Shown here: positions 1 to 9,353 of the stretch, in pieces
Position numbering within the stretch: position 1 is the first letter of the stretch
Layout of the letters: each line of letters begins with the position of its first letter
Assembly (NCBI RefSeq): GCF_014197265.1
Contig: NZ_JACIFH010000001.1
Coordinates: forward strand, 1,550,001 to 1,614,000
Direction: 5' to 3'
Origin: Microbacterium invictum
GTDB lineage: Bacteria > Actinomycetota > Actinomycetes > Actinomycetales > Microbacteriaceae
Length of the DNA: 64,000 bases
The notes under the pieces: model-generated
Databases searched by the model: none
The model's input: only the letters and a program-made list of their open reading frames with translations
What the model was told of the DNA's origin: nothing
Translations under genes and position numbers: made by a program

Positions 1-1257
1 ACGCCTGCCGTCCATGCGCTGCACGGTCAAGGTGCCGTCCACGATCTCGACGGTGTCGTCGACGACCGGGATGCGCTCGAGCACCGACATCAGGTACCCG
101 CCCACGGTGTCGTAGAGATCGTCCTCCGGAACGCGGATGCCGGTACGGTCGAGCAGCTCGTCTGGGCGCAGATCGGCGGGGAAGACCACCCCGTCTGTCA
201 GGCGAACGATGCCCGCCCGAGTGCGGTCGTGCTCGTCGAGCACCTCCCCGACGATCTCCTCCACCAGGTCCTCGAGGGTCACCACGCCGGCGGTGCCGCC
301 GTACTCGTCGACGACGATCGCCATCTGGTAGCCACGTGCCCGCAACTCGGACATGAGCGAGTCGAGGTGCACGGCCTCGGGCACGCGCAGCGGCTCCTCC
401 GCAATCGCGGCCGCCGGCACGTCTGACCGGCGGTCGCGTGGCACACTGACGGCCTGCTTGAGGTGGGCGATGCCGACCATGTCGTCCATCGATTCGCCGT
501 ACACCGGGAATCGACTGTGCCCGGTGCGGCGGGCGAGCTGGATGACATCCTCGACGCTGTCACCGGCGGCGATCGCGTGGATACGCGGGCGCGGTGTCAT
601 CACATCGGCCGTGCTCAGCCGCGCGAAGGTGAGCGTGCGGTCCAGCAGCGACGCGGTGTCCTGCTCGAGTGAGCCGGCACTGGCCGACCGCCGCACGAGA
701 CTGGACAGCTCTTCGGCCGTGCGGGCGCCCGACAGCTCTTCCTTGGGCTCGACGCCCATGGCCCGCAGGATCGCGTTGGCGCTGCCGTTGAGGAGGGCGA
801 TGGCCGGACGGAACACCGTCGTGAAGCCGACCTGGAACGGCAGCACGAGCTTGGCCGTCTGCCGCGGGACGGCCAGGGCGAAATTCTTCGGCACCAGTTC
901 GCCGATGATCATCGAGAAGATCGTCGCGATCGAGATCGCGATCACCGTCGCTATGGGACGGACGGCCGACTCCGGCATCCCCCACCCGATCATCAGCGGG
1001 CTCAGCAGATTGGAGATCGCCGGCTCCATCGTGTATCCGGTCAGCAGCGTCGTCAGGGTGATGCCCAGCTGTGCGCTGGAAAGGTGGGTCGAGGTGATCC
1101 GCAGCGCGCTGATGGTCAGCGCGAGGCGGGACTCGCCCGCGGCCTGTCGGGATTCGAGATCGGCACGGTCGAGGTTGACGAGGGCGAACTCGCTGGCGAC
1201 GAACAGTCCCGTGCCGATTGTCAGAAGGAGCCCCACGCCCAGCATGACGAAGTCCAT
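1..1257 (-). CDS. CNNM/CorC (HlyC-type) membrane protein with CBS pair, 3' end outside window
   Basis: Membrane protein of the DUF21-CBS-CorC/HlyC family, whose members are linked to magnesium or other cation efflux; the old name hemolysin is misleading. 419 codons are visible. Residues 1-200 carry hydrophobic segments including [20 protein letters not shown] and a conserved [11 protein letters not shown], which is typical of the DUF21 domain. Two CBS repeats follow at about 215-330, with [16 protein letters not shown] and [15 protein letters not shown]. The start of the C-terminal CorC domain is visible (YDTVGGYLM) before the window edge. GGAGG lies upstream of both the ATG at 1257 and a GTG at 1260, so the start could be either. 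The stop is outside the window. The family is secure; the transported ion is not known. Confidence 0.88.
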   Translation of the reverse strand, partial: MDFVMLGVGLLLTIGTGLFVASEFALVNLDRADLESRQAAGESRLALTISALRITSTHLSSAQLGITLTTLLTGYTMEPAISNLLSPLMIGWGMPESAVRPIATVIAISIATIFSMIIGELVPKNFALAVPRQTAKLVLPFQVGFTTVFRPAIALLNGSANAILRAMGVEPKEELSGARTAEELSSLVRRSASAGSLEQDTASLLDRTLTFARLSTADVMTPRPRIHAIAAGDSVEDVIQLARRTGHSRFPVYGESMDDMVGIAHLKQAVSVPRDRRSDVPAAAIAEEPLRVPEAVHLDSLMSELRARGYQMAIVVDEYGGTAGVVTLEDLVEEIVGEVLDEHDRTRAGIVRLTDGVVFPADLRPDELLDRTGIRVPEDDLYDTVGGYLMSVLERIPVVDDTVEIVDGTLTVQRMDGRR

Positions 1258-1386
1258 CACGCGTCGCCTCCGTTCGTGGAGGCCGCAGGTCGGTGGGGCG
1301 AGCGTCTACTACTGGGAGGGTCGTCCATCGTGCCAGAAATCTTACGGCATCCGCCCCCTGTCGAAGCTGCGTGCGACGATGGTCCG

Positions 1387-1965
1387 ATGCAGTGGATCGG
1401 ACGCGCGGAGTCGGTCGGGGTGCGCCTGCTCGCAGCGCCGGACATCGAGCAGCTGCGGCGGTGGTTCCAGCCCGACCAGGAGTGGCACCGGTGGGACGGC
1501 CCGTACTTCGCGAAGATGATCCCGGCCGAGGTGGACACCGCGATGGACCGGCTGGCCACGACCATCGCCGACGGGTCGTACGCCGCCGAACACCCGGTGC
1601 GGCGCGCCGCGATCGTGCCTCCGGACGACCCGGGCACCGTCATCGGATCGGTGTCGTGGCACTGGGAATCCGAGGAGTCGGACTGGCGCCGCATGGGCGT
1701 CACCGTCTACGACCCGGCCGGGCGCGGGCACGGCGTCGGCACTGCGGCGCTGCGGATCTGGACCGACTACCTGTTCGCCACGACCGACGTGGTGCGCCTG
1801 GACTACTCGACGTGGTCGGGCAACACCCGCATGCTCGCCGTCGGTGCCCGGCTGGGCTTCACCGAGGAAGCCCGGTTCCGCGACGCCCGCGAGGTGCGCG
1901 GCGCCCGCTACGACTCGGTCGTGATGGGCGTGCTGCGCCGCGAGTGGGAGATGCGCGAGGAGTGA
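1387..1965 (+). CDS. GNAT family N-acetyltransferase
   Basis: 192-residue acetyltransferase of the RimJ/RimL-like GNAT group, which moves acetyl from acetyl-CoA to an amine. The acetyl-CoA loop is visible as GVTVYDPAGRGHGVGTAALR at about residues 106-125. It is followed by the family's second conserved block, RLDYSTWSGNTRMLAVGARLGF, shortened here to its sense: neighbours are compared by position and the residue pattern N-xx-M-xx-xGARLGF. The substrate cannot be read from sequence. An in-frame GTG at 1330 would add 19 residues; ATG 1387 was chosen because the added segment is proline- and acid-rich and unlike the fold. The gene stands alone and is closed by a strong hairpin 19 bp after its stop. 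Confidence 0.8.
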   Translation: MQWIGRAESVGVRLLAAPDIEQLRRWFQPDQEWHRWDGPYFAKMIPAEVDTAMDRLATTIADGSYAAEHPVRRAAIVPPDDPGTVIGSVSWHWESEESDWRRMGVTVYDPAGRGHGVGTAALRIWTDYLFATTDVVRLDYSTWSGNTRMLAVGARLGFTEEARFRDAREVRGARYDSVVMGVLRREWEMREE

Positions 1966-1983
1966 CCTCACGCGACCGCGCCC

Positions 1984-2029
1984 CTTCCCGGCATCCGCGC
2001 CACAAATAACCGGCGCGGATGCCGGGAAG
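1984..2029. terminator. Perfect 18-bp stem hairpin between convergent genes
   Basis: The arms 1984-2001 and 2012-2029 are exact reverse complements of 18 bp, with a 10-nt A-rich loop. The hairpin lies between the convergent ends of the acetyltransferase gene and guaB1, so it can serve both strands. Each arm contains the over-represented word GGCATCC/GGATGCC. There is no long T-tract, as is common in actinobacterial terminators. Confidence 0.8.
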
Positions 2030-2146
2030 TGGCGCCGATGGGCGTGAATGGGACCGCGGGGCGCGACGCACGGGGCGCGGACAGCGGCGCCGGACCCGTT
2101 CCACGCGGTATCGGTGCGCCGGCTACGCACCCACCGGCAGGCCGCG

Positions 2147-3604
2147 TCACCAGCTGACCGGCAGCGCCTTGCCCTCTTCGTAGCCGGCGGCCGACTGCAG
2201 GCCGACCAGTGCGCGCTCGTGGAACTCGGGGACGGATGCCGCGCCTGCATACGTGAAGGACGAGCGCACCCCCGACGTGATCATGTCGAGGAGGTCCTCG
2301 ATGCTCGGCCGCAGCGGGTCGAGGTAGATCTTCGACGACGAGATGCCTTCGGCGAACAGCTCCTTGCGGGCGAGCTCGTACGGGTCGAGACGACCGAAGC
2401 GGTCGTGGACGGCCTTGGTCGAGGCCATGCCCCACGACTCCTTGTACACACGGCCCTGCTCGTCGGTCAGAAGAGTGCCGGGAGCCTCGATCGTGCCGGC
2501 GAACCACGACCCGATCATGACAGAGGCCGCCCCGGCCGCCAGCGCCAGTGCGACGTCGCGCGGGTAGCGCACGCCACCGTCGGCCCACACATGGGCGCCC
2601 GCCTTCGCCGCCGCCTCGGCGGTCTCGAGCACGGCCGAGAACTGCGGCCGTCCGACCGCGGTCATCATGCGGGTCGTGCACATCGCCCCGGGGCCGACGC
2701 CGACCTTGATGATCGTGGCGCCGGAGTCGGCGAGGTCGTAGACGCCGTCGGTCGTGACGACGTTGCCGGCAGCGATCGGCAGGCGCAGGTCGAGGGCGGC
2801 GATCGTGCGGAGCGCGGCGAGCATGCCTTCCTGGTGTCCGTGCGCGGTGTCGACGACGAGCACGTCGACACCGGCGTCGGCGAGCGCCTGCGCCTTGGAC
2901 GCGACGTCACCGTTGATGCCCACGGCCGCGGCGACGATGAGACGTCCGTCCGCGTCCACCGCCGGCTCGTACAGCGCCGAGCGCAGTGCGGTCCGGCGCG
3001 ACAGCGTGCCGACGAGGAACCCGTGGTGGAGGACGCACACCGTCTCCGCGTCGGCGGCGACCATGAGGTCGAAGGCGTGCCGGGCGTCTTCGATGTCATC
3101 GGCGTCGATCGACGCCGTGCGCCCGCGGGCGAGGTCGCCCAGCTGCGCGTCCGGCAGGGCGGTGCCCAGTCGGGCCGCCGGCACCACGCCGAGGATCTCG
3201 TCGATGTGGACGCGGGAGGCGGATGCCGCGGTGACCACGATGCCGTAGCCGTCGGTGGGCGGCAGCAGGCGCGCGGCATCGGCCACGGTCGCGTGCGGCG
3301 GGAGCACGAGCGGGGTGTCCCACGAGACGGGCTGGTCCTTGACCCACCGGATCGCGGCGTCCAGTTCCTGCAGCGGCATGTCCTGCGGCAGCACGCCCAG
3401 TCCCCCGCGGCGGGCGAGGGTCGAGGCCAGCCGGGCGCCGGTGACGGAGTTCATGTTGGCGGCCACGAGCGGAATCGTCGTACCCGTCCCGTCGCGCGGC
3501 GACAGGTCGACGTCGAGGCGGCTCGAGACCGCCGACCGGCGCGGGACGAGGAACACGTCGGAGTAGGTGAGATCGACCGTGGGCCGGGCGTCGAGGAACT
3601 GCAT
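2147..3604 (-). CDS. guaB1: GuaB1-family IMP dehydrogenase/GMP reductase-like protein
   Basis: 485-residue TIM-barrel enzyme of the IMPDH/GMP reductase superfamily with an inserted CBS pair (roughly residues 95-210). The catalytic loop GPGAMCTTRMMTAVGRPQ holds the nucleophilic Cys, and the phosphate-binding ADGGVRYPRDVALALAAGA follows. In actinobacteria this paralogue (GuaB1) is distinct from the true IMPDH; mycobacterial GuaB1 has been assigned GMP reductase activity in purine salvage, which is the best guess here. ATG 3604 was chosen over an upstream in-frame start at 3640 because a -10-like TACCGT lies 7 nt before it and MQFLDARPTVDLTYSDV is the normal family N-terminus. Single gene, divergent from kgd. 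Confidence 0.88.
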   Translation of the reverse strand: MQFLDARPTVDLTYSDVFLVPRRSAVSSRLDVDLSPRDGTGTTIPLVAANMNSVTGARLASTLARRGGLGVLPQDMPLQELDAAIRWVKDQPVSWDTPLVLPPHATVADAARLLPPTDGYGIVVTAASASRVHIDEILGVVPAARLGTALPDAQLGDLARGRTASIDADDIEDARHAFDLMVAADAETVCVLHHGFLVGTLSRRTALRSALYEPAVDADGRLIVAAAVGINGDVASKAQALADAGVDVLVVDTAHGHQEGMLAALRTIAALDLRLPIAAGNVVTTDGVYDLADSGATIIKVGVGPGAMCTTRMMTAVGRPQFSAVLETAEAAAKAGAHVWADGGVRYPRDVALALAAGAASVMIGSWFAGTIEAPGTLLTDEQGRVYKESWGMASTKAVHDRFGRLDPYELARKELFAEGISSSKIYLDPLRPSIEDLLDMITSGVRSSFTYAGAASVPEFHERALVGLQSAAGYEEGKALPVSW

Positions 3605-3611
3605 GGACACC

Positions 3612-3617
3612 ACGGTA
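3612..3617 (-). promoter_or_regulatory. -10-like element of guaB1 (leaderless type)
   Basis: TACCGT on the minus strand lies 7 nt before ATG 3604, so a transcript could start at or next to the start codon. It is part of a recurring TAnnnT-N6-start pattern in this window. No clear -35 box is visible. Confidence 0.5.
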
Positions 3618-3780
3618 CTCACTGCATCGGCGTTCCTCATCGGGCGCGCTCCGACGATGCAATGCGCACTCTAGCGCCGGGAGTCCGTTCCGCAAACCTG
3701 GGATACCCTTGATACACGTGTGCGCGGGACGAGAATCGTGACCCGCGATCTGATCTTCACCGATGAAAGCAGGCGCAACC

Positions 3781-6700
3781 GTGTCCAGTCCGACGACCGG
3801 CGTGGGAACTTCGAGCGACGGCGATTTCGGGGCCAATGAGTGGCTCGTCGCCGAGATGTACGACCAGTACACGAAGGACAAGAACTCGGTCGATCAGGCC
3901 TGGTGGCCGATTCTGGAGTCGTATCGCACACAGCAGGCGGCCGGATCGGCGAAGGTGGATGCCACGGCATCCGAACCCCACCCGATGACCGCCCCGATCC
4001 CCGTCGTCGGCGCGCAGCCGGTCGCACGCACGACGGCCCGTCCCGCCGCGCCGCAGCCGATCCCGGCGCAGGCGCCGAAGCAGGCCCCCGCCGAGGAGCG
4101 TGAGAACGGCGAGGACGTCGTCACCCCGCTGCGTGGGATGACCAAGACCCTCGCGACCAACATGGACGCGTCGCTGACGATCCCGACCGCGACGAGCGTC
4201 CGCACCATCCCGGCCAAGCTGATGATCGACAACCGCATCGTCATCAACAACCACATGTCCCGCACCCGCGGCGGCAAGGTCAGCTTCACCCACATGATCG
4301 GGTGGGCGCTCATCCAGGCCCTGAAGGTGTTCCCGAGCCAGAACGTGGCCTACGCCGAGGTCGACGGCAAGCCGTCGGTCGTCGCGCCGGCGCATGTGAA
4401 CCTCGGCATCGCGATCGATCTGCCCAAGCCCGACGGCACCCGCGCGCTGATGGTCCCGGCGATCAAGCACGCCGAGTCGCTGACGTTCAACGAGTACCTC
4501 TCCTCCTACGAAGACCTCGTCAAGCGCGCGCGGGCGAACAAGCTCACCGCGGCCGACTTCGCCGGCACCACCATTTCGCTGACCAACCCCGGCGGCATCG
4601 GCACGGTCCACTCCGTGCCGCGTCTCATGAAGGGCCAGGGCTGCATCATCGGCGCCGGCGCGCTGGAGTACCCCGCCGAATTCCAGGGGTCCAGCGACAA
4701 GACCCTTGTCGAGCTGGGCATCGGCAAGACGATCACTCTGACCAGCACCTACGACCACCGCGTCATCCAGGGCGCCGGCTCGGGCGAGTTCCTCAAGATC
4801 GTGCACGAGCTGCTGACCGGTCAGCGCGGCTTCTACGAAGGCATCTTCGCCGCCCTGCGCATCCCCTACGCGCCGATCCACTGGGGCCAGGACATCAACG
4901 TCGATCTCGCCGAGCGCGTCGACAAGACCGCCCGCGTGCAGGAGCTCATCAACTCGTTCCGCGTCCGCGGTCATCTGATGGCCGACATCGACCCCCTCGA
5001 ATACGTGCAGCGTACGCACCCCGACCTCGAGATCGAGTCGCACGGGCTCACCTTCTGGGACCTCGACCGCGAATTCGTCACGAACGGCTTCGGCGGCAAG
5101 CGCCAGATGAGGCTGCGCGACATCCTCGGGGTGCTCCGCGACTCGTACTGCCGCACGATCGGCATCGAGTACATGCACATCCAGGACCCGGGCCAGCGCA
5201 AATGGTTCCAGGACAACGTCGAGATCAAGTACGAGAAGCCCAGCCACGACGAGCAGCTGCGCATCCTCGCCAAGCTCAACCAGGCCGAGGCGTTCGAGAC
5301 GTTCCTGCAGACAAAGTACGTCGGCCAGAAGCGCTTCAGCCTCGAGGGCGGCGAATCGCTCGTCCCGCTGCTGGACGAGATCCTGCAGGGCGCCGCCGTC
5401 GACGGACTCGACGGCGCCGCGATCGGCATGGCCCACCGTGGGCGCCTCAATGTGCTCACGAACATCGCCGGCAAGACCTACAGCCAGATCTTCCGCGAGT
5501 TCGAGGGGTCGGTCGCGATCGGCTCGAAGAGGGGGTCGGGTGACGTGAAGTACCACCTCGGCACCGAGGGCACCTTCGTCGCCGACGGCAAGCAGGAGCT
5601 GCCCGTCTACCTCGCGGCCAACCCGTCGCACCTCGAGACCGTCGACGGCGTGCTCGAGGGCATCGTCCGCGCCAAGCAGGACCGCATGCCGATCGGCTCG
5701 TTCTCGTGGCTGCCGATCCTCGTGCACGGCGACGCGGCGTTCGCCGGCCAGGGCGTCGTCGTCGAGACCCTGCAGATGTCGCAGCTGCGCGCGTACCGCA
5801 CCGGCGGCACGATCCACGTCGTCGTGAACAACCAGGTCGGCTTCACGACCCTGCCGCAGGACGGCCGCAGCTCGGTGTACGCGACCGACGTCGCCAAGAC
5901 CATTCAGGCACCGGTGTTCCACGTGAACGGCGATGACCCCGAGGCAGTGGCGCGCGTGGCCGAGCTGGCGTACAAGTACCGCCAGGAGTTCAAGCGCGAC
6001 GTCGTCGTCGACCTCATCTGCTACCGCCGCCGCGGTCACAACGAGGGTGACGACCCGTCGATGACCCAGCCGCTGATGACCAACCTGATCGAGGCCAAGC
6101 GCTCGGTCCGGCGACTGTACACCGAGTCGCTCGTCGGCCGCGGCGACATCACCGAGGAGGAGTACGAGCAGGCCAAGCGCGACTTCCAGGATCGCCTCGA
6201 GATCGCCTTCGCCGAGACGCACGCGGCCGAGACCGGCTCGTCCGGGATCATCACCAGCGCCACCGAGACGACCACGATCGACGTCGCCGTCGGCGAGCCC
6301 GAGACCACCGGCATCCCCTCGGAGTCGGTCGGCAAGATCGGCGACGCGTTCGTGAACAAGCCCGAGGGCTTCACGGTGCACGCGAAGCTGCAGCAGCTGC
6401 TCGACAAGCGCCGCGACATGAGCCGAGGCGGCAACATCGACTGGGCCTTCGGCGAGCTGCTCGCGTTCGGCTCGCTGCTGATGGAGGGCACCAACGTCCG
6501 CCTCGCCGGTCAGGACTCGCGCCGTGGCACGTTCGTGCAGCGGCACGCGGTCATGCACGACCGCGCGAACGGGCAGGAATGGCTGCCGCTCGCGAACCTC
6601 ATCGAGGGTCAGGGCCGCTTCTACGCCTACGACTCGCTGCTGAGCGAGTACGCGGCGATGGCGTTCGAGTACGGCTACTCGGTCGAGCGCGCGGACACCC

Positions 6701-7458
6701 TGACGCTGTGGGAGGGCCAGTTCGGCGACTTCGCCAACGGCGCCCAGTCTGTCATCGACGAGTTCATCTCCTCGGCAGACCAGAAATGGGGTCAGCAGTC
6801 GAGCGTGGTGCTGCTGCTCCCCCACGGCTACGAGGGCCAGGGCCCCGACCACTCGTCGGGCCGCATCGAGCGCTACCTGCAGATGTGCGCGCAGGACAAC
6901 ATGACCGTCGCCCGGCCGTCGACGCCGGCGTCGTACTTCCACCTGCTGCGCCGCCAGGCGTACGCGCGTCCGCGCCGGCCGCTGATCGTGTTCACGCCCA
7001 AGGCCATGCTCCGCCTGCGGGGCGCGACCAGCAGTGTCGACGACTTCGTGAAGGGCCGGTTCGAGCCCGTGCTCGACGACAGCCGCGGCATCGACAAGTC
7101 CGCCGTCACCCGCGTGCTCCTGCACGCCGGGAAGATCCACTGGGATCTGAAGAGCGAGCTGGACAAGAATCCGAACCCGGCCATCGCGCTGGTGCGACTC
7201 GAGCAGTATTACCCGGCGCCGATCGAGCAGTTGCGCGCCGTGCTCGACACGTACCCGAACGCCGAACTGGCGTGGGTGCAGGATGAGCCCGAGAACCAGG
7301 GGGCCTGGCCGTTCATCGCACTCGATGTCGTCCAGCACCTGGGCGAGCGTCCGGTCCGTCGCATCTCACGGGCGGCGGCCGCATCGACGGCGACCGGGTC
7401 GGCGAAGGTGCACGCGATCGAGCAGGCCGAGATCCTCGCGCAGGCACTCACGCTGTAG
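3781..7458 (+). CDS. kgd: Multifunctional 2-oxoglutarate dehydrogenase E1 / 2-oxoglutarate decarboxylase with fused succinyltransferase domain
   Basis: 1225-residue actinobacterial fusion enzyme (Kgd/OdhA) of the TCA cycle, combining an E2-like acyltransferase domain with thiamine-diphosphate-dependent E1. A short N-terminal motif, NEWLVAEMYDQY, is followed by a Pro/Ala linker. The acyltransferase domain spans about residues 110-345 and has a DHRVIQG motif with catalytic His near 325. The E1 part runs from about 385 to the end and contains GMAHRGRLNVL (about 550) and the ThDP-binding GDAAFAGQGVVVET (about 650). Like its relatives it lacks a lipoyl domain, so it must work with lipoyl E2 of pyruvate dehydrogenase and with E3. 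GTG 3781 was preferred to ATG 3763 because GTG-SSPTTGVG matches related N-termini and has GAAAGCAGG upstream. Family members are inhibited by the FHA protein GarA/OdhI. Confidence 0.95.
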   Translation: MSSPTTGVGTSSDGDFGANEWLVAEMYDQYTKDKNSVDQAWWPILESYRTQQAAGSAKVDATASEPHPMTAPIPVVGAQPVARTTARPAAPQPIPAQAPKQAPAEERENGEDVVTPLRGMTKTLATNMDASLTIPTATSVRTIPAKLMIDNRIVINNHMSRTRGGKVSFTHMIGWALIQALKVFPSQNVAYAEVDGKPSVVAPAHVNLGIAIDLPKPDGTRALMVPAIKHAESLTFNEYLSSYEDLVKRARANKLTAADFAGTTISLTNPGGIGTVHSVPRLMKGQGCIIGAGALEYPAEFQGSSDKTLVELGIGKTITLTSTYDHRVIQGAGSGEFLKIVHELLTGQRGFYEGIFAALRIPYAPIHWGQDINVDLAERVDKTARVQELINSFRVRGHLMADIDPLEYVQRTHPDLEIESHGLTFWDLDREFVTNGFGGKRQMRLRDILGVLRDSYCRTIGIEYMHIQDPGQRKWFQDNVEIKYEKPSHDEQLRILAKLNQAEAFETFLQTKYVGQKRFSLEGGESLVPLLDEILQGAAVDGLDGAAIGMAHRGRLNVLTNIAGKTYSQIFREFEGSVAIGSKRGSGDVKYHLGTEGTFVADGKQELPVYLAANPSHLETVDGVLEGIVRAKQDRMPIGSFSWLPILVHGDAAFAGQGVVVETLQMSQLRAYRTGGTIHVVVNNQVGFTTLPQDGRSSVYATDVAKTIQAPVFHVNGDDPEAVARVAELAYKYRQEFKRDVVVDLICYRRRGHNEGDDPSMTQPLMTNLIEAKRSVRRLYTESLVGRGDITEEEYEQAKRDFQDRLEIAFAETHAAETGSSGIITSATETTTIDVAVGEPETTGIPSESVGKIGDAFVNKPEGFTVHAKLQQLLDKRRDMSRGGNIDWAFGELLAFGSLLMEGTNVRLAGQDSRRGTFVQRHAVMHDRANGQEWLPLANLIEGQGRFYAYDSLLSEYAAMAFEYGYSVERADTLTLWEGQFGDFANGAQSVIDEFISSADQKWGQQSSVVLLLPHGYEGQGPDHSSGRIERYLQMCAQDNMTVARPSTPASYFHLLRRQAYARPRRPLIVFTPKAMLRLRGATSSVDDFVKGRFEPVLDDSRGIDKSAVTRVLLHAGKIHWDLKSELDKNPNPAIALVRLEQYYPAPIEQLRAVLDTYPNAELAWVQDEPENQGAWPFIALDVVQHLGERPVRRISRAAAASTATGSAKVHAIEQAEILAQALTL

Positions 7459-7492
7459 GCGTGCGGCTCCGGCCGCAGGCAGAACGGACGAC

Positions 7493-8395
7493 ATGCACGT
7501 CGCGCTGCTCGTGAACCCCACAGCGCGCAGCGGTACGGGGATCCCCGCGGCACGCCGCGCGGAGGATCGGCTGCGCGGCCACGGCATCCACACCACGACC
7601 CTCGCCGCGGCGAGCGCGGCCGAGTCGTCGCGCCTGCTGCACGCCGTGCTCGATGAGGGAGTGGATGCCGTTCTCGCCGCCGGCGGCGACGGCACCGTCA
7701 ACCTCGCGATCCAGCAGCTCGCAGGCAGGCCGGTACCGCTCGGCGTCATCCCCATCGGCACCGGCAACGACCTGGCCACCGCGCTGGGGCTGCGCGACCT
7801 CGACGCCGAGGGGGCCGCCGATGCGGTGATCGCCGGCGTGACGCGCACGATCGATCTCGCGCGGGTGACCCGTGCGGACGGTTCGATCACGCGCTACGGC
7901 ACGGTGCTGGCGGCCGGTTTCGACTCGCGGGTCAATGACCGCGCGAACCGGATGCGCTGGCCGCGCGGTCACGCGCGCTACACCATCGCACTGCTGGTCG
8001 AATTCGCCACCCTGCACGGCGTCCCGTTCGTCGTCGAGCTCGAACTGGCCGACGGCGGCGTCGAGCGGATCGACCGCGAGCTCATCATGGCGACCGTCGG
8101 CAACGGGCGCACGTACGGCGGTGGCATCCCGATCTGCCCGGACGCCGACCTCGAAGACGGTCTGCTCGACGTGACGCTCGTGCGTCCGGCGGGGCGCCTG
8201 CATCTCCTGCGCCTGCTGCCGCGGGTGTACAAGGGCACGCACACGACCGTCGACGAGGTGTCGACCTACCGCGTCCGGTCGGTGCGGATCGAGGCGCCGG
8301 GCGTCACCGCGTACGCCGACGGCGACCCCCTGGGCGCGCTGCCGCTGCAGGTCGACGTCGAGCCGCGGGCGCTGACGGTGTTCGCCCCCGCGTAG
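7493..8395 (+). CDS. Diacylglycerol/lipid kinase family protein (YegS/BmrU type)
   Basis: 300-residue cytosolic lipid kinase. The nucleotide-binding fold begins with LLVNPTARSGTG, and the diagnostic AAGGDGTVNLAIQQL occurs near residue 65, followed by GVIPIGTGNDLATALG. The C-terminal half is the beta-sandwich substrate domain with ADGDPLGALPLQV. Members phosphorylate diacylglycerol or related lipids, or act in phosphatidylinositol mannoside or lipid turnover in actinobacteria; the substrate cannot be deduced. It lies 34 bp after kgd. A small hairpin (TGCGGC...GCCGCA, 7462-7477) sits in the gap, so it may be partly uncoupled from kgd. It converges on rsrA with only 6 bp between stops. Confidence 0.85.
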   Translation: MHVALLVNPTARSGTGIPAARRAEDRLRGHGIHTTTLAAASAAESSRLLHAVLDEGVDAVLAAGGDGTVNLAIQQLAGRPVPLGVIPIGTGNDLATALGLRDLDAEGAADAVIAGVTRTIDLARVTRADGSITRYGTVLAAGFDSRVNDRANRMRWPRGHARYTIALLVEFATLHGVPFVVELELADGGVERIDRELIMATVGNGRTYGGGIPICPDADLEDGLLDVTLVRPAGRLHLLRLLPRVYKGTHTTVDEVSTYRVRSVRIEAPGVTAYADGDPLGALPLQVDVEPRALTVFAPA

Positions 8396-8401
8396 GGCGT
8401 G

Positions 8402-8647
8402 TCAGTGGTGGGTGGCCTGCTCGGCGCGCAGACGGCTCAGCACCTGGTTGCGCAGCTCTTCGGGCGCAGACTCCTTGCACGCGCGCGCGACGACCTCGGT
8501 GAGGGTGCGCGCGACCAGCGCCTCCTGCTGACATGTCGGGCAGTTGTCCAAGTGCTCCTTGATGTCGGAATGCTGGGTCTTGCAGACCTCGTTGCGCAGG
8601 TACTCCTCGAGGTCCTTCTGCGCCTTGTCGCAGCCGCAATCGCTCAT
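8402..8647 (-). CDS. rsrA: Mycothiol-system zinc-containing anti-sigma factor RsrA
   Basis: 81-residue ZAS-family anti-sigma factor that binds SigR until disulfide stress oxidises it. The zinc motif HxxxCxxC is present as HLDNCPTC (about residues 32-39), with further cysteines at the N-terminus (CGC) and at VCKTQH and ARACKES that could form the redox switch. It starts with ATGA overlapping the last 4 nt of sigR, so the two are [15 protein letters not shown] coupled. Length and motif match Streptomyces RsrA and mycobacterial RshA. By family knowledge oxidation ejects zinc and frees SigR. Confidence 0.93.
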   Translation of the reverse strand: MSDCGCDKAQKDLEEYLRNEVCKTQHSDIKEHLDNCPTCQQEALVARTLTEVVARACKESAPEELRNQVLSRLRAEQATHH

Positions 8648-9303
8648 TTCGTGCTCCTTGTGGCGGGCACTTCGATGCCGCGCTCTCGTGCATAGTCCGA
8701 CAGGAGGTCACGCAGCATTCGCCTGCCACGATGCAGGCGGCTCATGACCGTGCCGATGGGGGTCTTCATGATGTCCGCGATCTCCTGATACGCGAACCCC
8801 TCCACGTCGGCGAGATACACCGCCAGACGGAAGTCTTCCGGAATCGACTGCAACGCGTCTTTGACGACGGATGCCGGCATCCGGTCGATCGCCTCGGCTT
8901 CGGCCGAGCGTGAGCTCGTCGCCGTCGTGATGGACTCGGCACCGCCGAGCTGCCAGTCCTCGAGCTCGTCGATCGTGCCCTGATACGGCTCACGCTGCTT
9001 CTTGCGATACGTGTTGATGTACGTGTTCGTCAAGATCCGGTACAGCCAGGCTTTGAGATTGGTGCCCTGCGTGAACGACGCCCAGGCGGCGAACGCCTTC
9101 ACGAACGTCTCCTGCACGAGGTCGGCCGCATCGGCCGGGTTGCGCGTCATGCGCATGGCCGCGGCGTACAGCTGATCCATGAAGGGGAGCGCCTGCTCTT
9201 CGAACTGTGTGCGCGGGTCGTCGACCGCCTGCTCTTCCATCACGCGCCAGTCTACGTCGGGCAGCGCATCGAGCCCGGGAAGCGTGTCCGCCGTCGCGAT
9301 CAT
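8644..9303 (-). CDS. sigR: ECF RNA polymerase sigma factor SigR (SigH/SigE type)
   Basis: 219-residue group IV sigma factor controlling thiol-oxidative and heat stress genes. Region 2 is ALRFAL-like, here [20 protein letters not shown] through [10 protein letters not shown] and [11 protein letters not shown] (about residues 40-100). Region 4 is [19 protein letters not shown] with [16 protein letters not shown] (about 155-200). AAAGGAG lies 4 nt before the ATG. It is co-transcribed with rsrA and divergent from aroA across 50 bp. A perfect palindrome CGGATGCCGGCATCCG sits inside the coding sequence at 8868-8883. I looked for the expected GGAAT-N18-GTT autoregulatory promoter and did not find a convincing one. 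Confidence 0.93.
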   Translation of the reverse strand: MIATADTLPGLDALPDVDWRVMEEQAVDDPRTQFEEQALPFMDQLYAAAMRMTRNPADAADLVQETFVKAFAAWASFTQGTNLKAWLYRILTNTYINTYRKKQREPYQGTIDELEDWQLGGAESITTATSSRSAEAEAIDRMPASVVKDALQSIPEDFRLAVYLADVEGFAYQEIADIMKTPIGTVMSRLHRGRRMLRDLLSDYARERGIEVPATRSTK

Positions 9304-9339
9304 GACGCTCCTTTCGGCTCAGCTGTCACATACCTTCAG

Positions 9340-9345
9340 TAGGCT
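9340..9345 (+). promoter_or_regulatory. -10-like element of aroA (leaderless type)
   Basis: TAGGCT lies 8 nt before the aroA ATG, with no Shine-Dalgarno sequence between them. This fits a leaderless mRNA, which is common in actinobacteria. Confidence 0.5.
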
Positions 9346-9353
9346 AGGAACCG

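Noticed and set aside
3757..7338. Very long open frame on the minus strand (1193 codons) opposite kgd
   Set aside because: It mirrors kgd codon structure, has runs of Asp/Glu/Arg/Leu typical of antisense frames in high-GC DNA, and shows no domain; kgd is clear on the other strand.
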